Shown: one piece after another, positions 33,230-37,662 of the stretch
Position numbering within the stretch: the stretch's first letter is position 1
How the letters are laid out: the number at the start of each line of letters is the position of its first letter
From: Oscillospiraceae bacterium
GTDB lineage: Bacteria; Bacillota; Clostridia; Oscillospirales; CAG-272
Direction: 5' to 3'
DNA: 37,662 nt
Assembly: GCA_015065005.1 (NCBI GenBank)
Contig: SVRE01000015.1
Location: forward strand, 1 to 37,662
Position numbers and translations under genes: made by a program
Notes under the pieces: model-generated
Told to the model about the DNA's origin: nothing
Database searches by the model: none
What the model saw: the letters and a program-made list of their open reading frames with translations, nothing else

Positions 33230-34966
33230 TTATGACAGTGTAGGATAGTCCAAAAGCTCAACCTGAGCCGCACCCTTTATTCCGTCTGACTCGAAGACAA
33301 CTATTTCGTTGTTGCTCTCCTTCAAAAGTGATTTTGGCACGTAAAGGCTCTTTTGCGGTCCCATTTCCCAATATCTGCCGATATTAAAGCCGTTGATGAG
33401 AACAAAGCCCTTTTTAAAATTATCAAGGTATAAAAATGTATCTGCCGCCTTGTCAACTGTAAAGCTGCCTTTATAGAAGCAGGATTGCTCCTGTGGCTTT
33501 GCACCGTATTCAAGCTTGTCAAGATTATCCATTGGCAAGGTATATACTTCCCAGTTAAAATGGATTCTTCTGCCAAGCAAAAGTCTGCCTGCAATACCCT
33601 TTTTGCGCATCATTTTAGGTCCAAAGTTGGCCCTGCCCATATTCTCAACAAGAATTGTCAAGGTGTCGCCTGCCTTGGCTGTGATTTTCACCTTCAACTC
33701 ATCATCATTTACATATACAATGCCTTGAAGCTGACGGTTTACATATACCTGTGCCCTGTCACCTATGCTTTCAAAGGTGATGTCTGCTCCGTTATAATCT
33801 CTGTTAAGCTTAGTTGTATATGCTATGTAGCCGTAGCCCTGTCCGTATGCTTCCATACACTTGGGAACATTTGAAAACTGTGGCTTTGACAGATTATCAA
33901 GGTTATCAAACAAGCTTGCAACGCTTGTCAGCTCCACCTTGCCGTAGGCTCTTTTTTCTCTGTTGGCGGGCACAGGCGGCAATTCCTTGCCTGTGTGCTT
34001 TTTAATTACCTCACGCAGTGCCATATACTTTGGTGTAACGTCACCGCATTCGCTAAGGGGAGCGTCATAATCATAGCTTGTAACATCAGGGGCGAATTTT
34101 TCATAGTGGTTAGCACCGCTTGTAAAGCCAAAGTTCGTGCCACCGATGAGCATATACATATTCAAGCTTCCGCGAGAGAGCATTTCATCAACTACAGATG
34201 CATAGTCCTGGGCACTGGTAGTATGGTGGAAGCCGTCCCCCCAGGCATCAAACCAGCCGTTCCACATTTCCATACACATTTTTGGTGAATCCGGGAAAAG
34301 CTTATCATGTGCCTTAAAGTTTTCCTCCACGCGAGAGCCAAAGTTAAGGGTTGCCAAGCAACCGTCAATTGTACCGTCCATCAAATCCTCTTCTCCTGTA
34401 CCGTCAGAAGTAAACAAAGGCACATCTATTCCGTGTGCGCGGTAAATTTCGTATAGCTTTTTCAAGTATTCCTTATCATCCCCGTAATAGCCGTACTCAT
34501 TTTCGCACTGCATCATAATGATAGGTCCGCCGTTTGTTGAAAGAAGGGGGCGGATTTGGTCAAAGATTTGGGAAAGATATATTTCAAACCTTTCCATATA
34601 AGTCTTGTTTTGACAACGGATTTCCATATCATCCATTGTCTGAAGCCACCAGGGCAAGCCGCCAAACTCCCACTCTGCACAAATGTACGGTCCCGGGCGG
34701 ACAATTGCCATTAAGCCCTCGCTTTCTGCAATTCTTATAAACTCTGCAATGTCAAGGTTGCCTGTAAAATCAAACTCGCCCATTTTCTTTTCGTGCATAT
34801 TCCAAGCGCAGTAGGTTTCCACACAGTTTAAGCCCATAGCCTTCATTTTCTTAAATATGTCACGCCAGGTGTCCTTCATATTTCTAAAATAGTGAACAGC
34901 ACCGGATATGATTTTTATTTCTTGTCCGTCTTTTATAAATTTGTTGCCTTCAATTTTAAATTCCAT
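33230..34966 (-). CDS. Glycoside hydrolase family 35 beta-galactosidase, intracellular
   Basis: A 578-residue GH35 enzyme cleaving terminal beta-linked galactose with retention. The N-terminal TIM barrel (about 1-325) has the family blocks SGAVHYFR, ETYCAWNMHE, RPGPYICAEWEFGGLPWWL, and the acid/base Glu157 in QCENEYG. The nucleophile is Glu233 in CMEMWNGWFDAWG; NMYMLIGGTNFG follows. The C-terminal ~200 residues are the usual beta-sandwich domains (VYVNRQLQGIVYV, GFVLINGFNIGRYW). There is no signal peptide, so the substrate is an imported oligosaccharide. AGGAGA lies 5-6 nt before the ATG, and the promoter is at 34996-35024. The gene stands alone between a promoter and a terminator. Together with the signal-less glycosidase at 25422 it indicates that oligosaccharides are finished inside the cell. 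No transporter for them is in the window. Confidence 0.94.
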   Translation of the reverse strand: MEFKIEGNKFIKDGQEIKIISGAVHYFRNMKDTWRDIFKKMKAMGLNCVETYCAWNMHEKKMGEFDFTGNLDIAEFIRIAESEGLMAIVRPGPYICAEWEFGGLPWWLQTMDDMEIRCQNKTYMERFEIYLSQIFDQIRPLLSTNGGPIIMMQCENEYGYYGDDKEYLKKLYEIYRAHGIDVPLFTSDGTGEEDLMDGTIDGCLATLNFGSRVEENFKAHDKLFPDSPKMCMEMWNGWFDAWGDGFHHTTSAQDYASVVDEMLSRGSLNMYMLIGGTNFGFTSGANHYEKFAPDVTSYDYDAPLSECGDVTPKYMALREVIKKHTGKELPPVPANREKRAYGKVELTSVASLFDNLDNLSKPQFSNVPKCMEAYGQGYGYIAYTTKLNRDYNGADITFESIGDRAQVYVNRQLQGIVYVNDDELKVKITAKAGDTLTILVENMGRANFGPKMMRKKGIAGRLLLGRRIHFNWEVYTLPMDNLDKLEYGAKPQEQSCFYKGSFTVDKAADTFLYLDNFKKGFVLINGFNIGRYWEMGPQKSLYVPKSLLKESNNEIVVFESDGIKGAAQVELLDYPTLS

Positions 34967-34995
34967 ACTTTTCTCCTGTTCTTGTATTTGTAAAT

Positions 34996-35024
34996 ATTAT
35001 ACAACGTAATCCTAAAAAAATCAA
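34996..35024 (-). promoter_or_regulatory. Sigma-A-like promoter of the GH35 gene
   Basis: Minus strand TTGATT (35019-35024), 17-bp spacer, consensus TATAAT (34996-35001), 30 bp before the start codon. Confidence 0.75.
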
Positions 35025-35033
35025 TCTAAGATA

Positions 35034-35062
35034 TTGAATTTTACTATGTTATGTGATATACT
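35034..35062 (+). promoter_or_regulatory. Sigma-A-like promoter of the second BspA-like gene
   Basis: TTGAAT (35034-35039), 17-bp spacer, TATACT (35057-35062) preceded by TGA (extended -10), 36 bp before the ATG. It is back-to-back with the GH35 promoter only 9 bp away. Confidence 0.75.
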
Positions 35063-35098
35063 TATGATGTAAAAATATATTTAAAAGGAGATACAATT

Positions 35099-37480
35099 AT
35101 GAAAAAGAAACTTCTTTTGATAACTGCAATGGCGTTTGTCCTTTGTATGGTGCTTGCTTTTTCTGTTTTTGCAGCAGATTCCGTTCCAGCAAGCGGCAGA
35201 CTTGGCACTAACACTATTGTTGAAGGTATTGCTTTGCCAACAGTTATCGACACTGACTCACAAATTGAGATGGATGACGGACTTATTTACCCATCCTTCT
35301 ACTTCTTCAAGGACCAAACAACTACCGCTTGGGACTTTTCAAAGGTAAAAAATGAAGAAGGTAATGACAAGTACACTATCGATAATATAGTTAAACTTGA
35401 AATTCCACACGGTATTACCAACTTGTCCAGCCTTGGTTATCGTGACCAAAACAAGACCACTCTTACCCATGTTAGAATTCCTAACACTATTAACTCAAAC
35501 AACTGGAGTGGCGGTTTCCGTACAACCAAGAGCTTGACAAGTGTTGAGTTTGAAGAAGGCTACTCCTACAAGATTTTTGAAAGTATGTTCAACTCCTGCC
35601 CCGTATCTAATTTTGTAATTCCGGAGGGTGTTACATCTATTGACAAAGAATCAATGTGCCAAATGGGTCTTACAACCATTACAATTCCCGATAGCGTTAC
35701 CTATATCGGCGGCAGCGCATTTACCGGCAACAGCCAGTTGAAGGAAGTTATTATAAGCCCAAATTCTAAACTTGAAAAAATTGATTATAGAGCCTTTGCA
35801 GGTTTGTCCGGTCTTACCGAGCCATTCTACTTTCCTTCCTCACTTAAAACCCTTGGCTCTTCGGCATTTTCATCTTCATACAATGTTAGCGCATTTTTGA
35901 ATTTGGAAAATACACAAATTACAGTGCTTGATGAGGGTGTATTCTACGAATGCTACAAATTTACAAATATTGCTTTACCAAGCACTCTTACAACAATTAA
36001 CCAAAAGGCGTTCAACAAATGTATCGCCCTTGAAACCGTTACATTCAACGGTAATAATTTAACAACTATTGGCAATTTTGCTTTTGCCGGCTGCTCTAAA
36101 CTTCAATCAATTGAAGTGCCTGAATCAGTTACCTCTTTTGGTGGAGATATGTTTAACAGCTGCTCTTCTTTAAAGAGCGCTACCTTGCCTTCCGGCTTAA
36201 CAACTATCCCTTACTACACATTCTATAACTGCAAATCACTTGAACAGTTCTATATGTCTGACAATGTTACATATATTGGTCAATACGCTTTTTATAACTG
36301 TGAAAAGTTAGGCCCTGTATATCTTTCAAATAACATTGAAACATTGTATTCAAACGGTACAGGCAGACAAGGTGTATTCCAAAACTGCAAAAATATGTAC
36401 TTTGTAAATAACCCCGGGGACACCGAAAAGCCTGACATTTATTTCTTGCCTGACAGTTTAACCGAAGTTGGTTCTGCATCATTAAAGAATTGCAAAAATC
36501 TTAACACAACAATAGTATTCCCTGTAAACTTTACAAACCTTGATGATGACGGTTGGAACTTTGGTAACAAAGACGGCGCAGCAAGAAACTTTGTTTTCTT
36601 GGGTGTTGTAAACGAGCTTAAATTTGCTAACGAAAACTATAACACTAACTTCTACTTTGTAAACCCACAGGTTACTTGTGAGAACTTAACTCTTACTTAT
36701 GTTCAAAACCCAACAAACTGCTTCGCTTTTGTTTGCTCTGACGGAAAAGTTGCAAAACTTGGTAGTGAAATCGTTTGGACAGAGGAAGGTTACAGCCATA
36801 TTACAAATCCAAACGGAAGGCGTGAAACTCCTGCAACCTGCACAATGCCAAAAATGGTAGCAGACTACTGCTTCTGCGGTAAATTCATTGAAGGTACTGA
36901 AACTACCGAGGGCGTTGCACTGGGACACAACTACACAGGCACGGTTACATACTCATTCACTACTGCTAACAAGGAAGGCTCTAAATGTACTGTATGTATA
37001 AACAACTGCGGTATTGACAATGTTGAAGTTATACCTCCTGTATATGTAGAGCTCGGTTTCTCCACTAAAACCTTTGGTAAAGACGGATACAGCTTTACAA
37101 ACGGATACGAGATTAACAGAGAATCCTTAGTTCTTTACCAAGATGCTAAAAACGTTACTTTAAAATTCGGCTTTGCATTTAACTTAGCAAGCTCCTTTAC
37201 AAATAACGAAGAAATTACCCTTGACGACTTTGCGGTTAAGGCAAATGTTGCTAACCAAACAAGCGACATTAATTTCAGAGTACACGAATTTGTAGTAACC
37301 TATGGCAATAGCGACAACTTAGATACTAATATTATCATTGGCGCATTCGTTGTTGAAAATGACGGTGAAAATGATAGCATTTACTTCATTAACCGCGCAG
37401 ACGATATTACAACCGGTGTAAATGGCTTTGATGCAGTAAGCTACAACTATATTAAAACCGCTTACGGTGATGCTAAATAA
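35099..37480 (+). CDS. Secreted BspA-like leucine-rich-repeat protein with Cys-rich C-terminal region
   Basis: A 793-residue exported protein with a type I signal peptide (about 1-25, ending VFAAD). LRR_5/BspA-like repeats run from about residue 100 to 470 (marks: IPDSVTYIGGSAF, FAGCSKLQSIEVPESV, FYNCEKLGPVYL). A Cys-rich linker follows near 580-635 with CTMPKMVADYCFCG, GHNYTG and CTVCINNC, a layout common in clostridial BspA-like proteins and possibly metal-binding. The final ~150 residues are a beta-rich domain (DSIYFINRADDI near the end) resembling the C-terminus of the BspA-like protein at 27607. No transmembrane anchor or sorting motif is seen. AAAAGGAG lies 8 nt before the ATG. A divergent promoter pair with the GH35 gene suggests possible shared control. 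Likely an adhesion or glycan-binding surface protein; ligand unknown. Confidence 0.88.
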   Translation: MKKKLLLITAMAFVLCMVLAFSVFAADSVPASGRLGTNTIVEGIALPTVIDTDSQIEMDDGLIYPSFYFFKDQTTTAWDFSKVKNEEGNDKYTIDNIVKLEIPHGITNLSSLGYRDQNKTTLTHVRIPNTINSNNWSGGFRTTKSLTSVEFEEGYSYKIFESMFNSCPVSNFVIPEGVTSIDKESMCQMGLTTITIPDSVTYIGGSAFTGNSQLKEVIISPNSKLEKIDYRAFAGLSGLTEPFYFPSSLKTLGSSAFSSSYNVSAFLNLENTQITVLDEGVFYECYKFTNIALPSTLTTINQKAFNKCIALETVTFNGNNLTTIGNFAFAGCSKLQSIEVPESVTSFGGDMFNSCSSLKSATLPSGLTTIPYYTFYNCKSLEQFYMSDNVTYIGQYAFYNCEKLGPVYLSNNIETLYSNGTGRQGVFQNCKNMYFVNNPGDTEKPDIYFLPDSLTEVGSASLKNCKNLNTTIVFPVNFTNLDDDGWNFGNKDGAARNFVFLGVVNELKFANENYNTNFYFVNPQVTCENLTLTYVQNPTNCFAFVCSDGKVAKLGSEIVWTEEGYSHITNPNGRRETPATCTMPKMVADYCFCGKFIEGTETTEGVALGHNYTGTVTYSFTTANKEGSKCTVCINNCGIDNVEVIPPVYVELGFSTKTFGKDGYSFTNGYEINRESLVLYQDAKNVTLKFGFAFNLASSFTNNEEITLDDFAVKANVANQTSDINFRVHEFVVTYGNSDNLDTNIIIGAFVVENDGENDSIYFINRADDITTGVNGFDAVSYNYIKTAYGDAK

Positions 37481-37490
37481 CGAATAAATC

Positions 37491-37623
37491 ATAACCACCA
37501 GTGCAACTGGTGGTATGCACACCCCTAGAAGGGGTCATTACAGGCTTAACCTCTCAAGAGGCGCTGAAGGTTTAGCACCGCATTACAATCTCTGGCAACC
37601 GCTCACGAGCGGTTGTCTTTTTT
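37491..37623. other. Compact multi-hairpin region, possibly a structured RNA or the end of an IS200/IS605-like element
   Basis: Starting 11 bp after the BspA-like stop codon there are four tandem hairpins. H1 is a 9-bp perfect stem (ACCACCAGT, arms 37494-37502 and 37506-37514). H2 is a 6-bp stem (ACCCCT, 37521-37526 and 37530-37535). H3 has two mutually exclusive pairings: CCTC/GAGG (37550-37553 with 37558-37561) or a 9-nt stem with one mismatch (37544-37552 with 37568-37576). H4 is the terminator at 37594-37617. Tandem short perfect hairpins of this kind occur at the ends of IS200/IS605 elements and in the omega RNAs of TnpB, but no transposase gene is visible before the window ends. Confidence 0.5.
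37594..37623 (+). terminator. Rho-independent terminator at the right edge
   Basis: A 10-bp stem with one G-T wobble (37594-37603 with 37608-37617, loop CACG) followed by TTTTTT at 37618-37623. It would end plus-strand transcription from the BspA-like gene and the hairpin region. Confidence 0.85.
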
Positions 37624-37662
37624 ATGCCTTACTTTCCTTGCCACCTGTGAACGGGTCAATGT

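Noticed and set aside
37622..37662. C-terminal end of a minus-strand gene at the right edge
   Set aside because: Only 13 codons before a stop are visible; not enough to list as a gene, so it is mentioned only within the right-edge finding.

Overview
The window looks like a chromosomal segment of a low-to-mid GC, Gram-positive Clostridia-type bacterium, probably an uncultivated gut commensal. I infer this from AGGAGG-type ribosome binding sites, sigma-A-like promoters with 17-bp spacers, Rho-independent terminators, many type II (lipoprotein) signal peptides and BspA-like leucine-rich-repeat surface proteins. The genus cannot be read from the sequence. There are no tRNA or rRNA genes and no CRISPR array.

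Layout. 1-10848 (minus): one apparent operon of a giant cell-surface subtilisin-like protease with about 800 residues of BspA-like repeats, a lipoprotein with an InlB-type repeat, and an oligopeptide-binding lipoprotein cut by the left edge. 11350-13812 (plus): a two-gene redox operon, made of a membrane protein ending in a CXXC tail and a NapH-like polyferredoxin fused to an extracytoplasmic TlpA-like thioredoxin domain. It converges on 13858-21805 (minus): three large lipoproteins built from Cna-B/PPC-like beta modules. The most upstream one carries its own TlpA-like domain, and two of them share an apparently undescribed repeated module. 21949-23181 (minus): a family 2 glycosyltransferase.

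23376-27383 (plus): a tandem pair of paralogous clan GH-A-like glycosidases, one a lipoprotein and one without any signal peptide. 27434-29370 (minus): a secreted BspA-like protein translationally coupled (TAATG) to a 57-residue peptide gene. 29596-33125 (minus): a P-type Ca2+-ATPase overlapping a three-S1-domain RNA-binding protein. 33230-34966 (minus): an apparently intracellular GH35 beta-galactosidase, divergent from a second BspA-like protein (35099-37480, plus). The right edge holds a compact multi-hairpin region ending in a terminator, possibly the end of a mobile element.

Taken together this is a surface and nutrient-acquisition region: extracellular proteolysis plus peptide capture, extracellular and intracellular glycan hydrolysis, adhesive repeat proteins, and an export-side thiol/disulfide system. 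The best candidates for something new are the FeS-thioredoxin fusion operon with the facing TlpA lipoprotein cluster, and the repeated module shared by the lipoproteins at 16819 and 18539.
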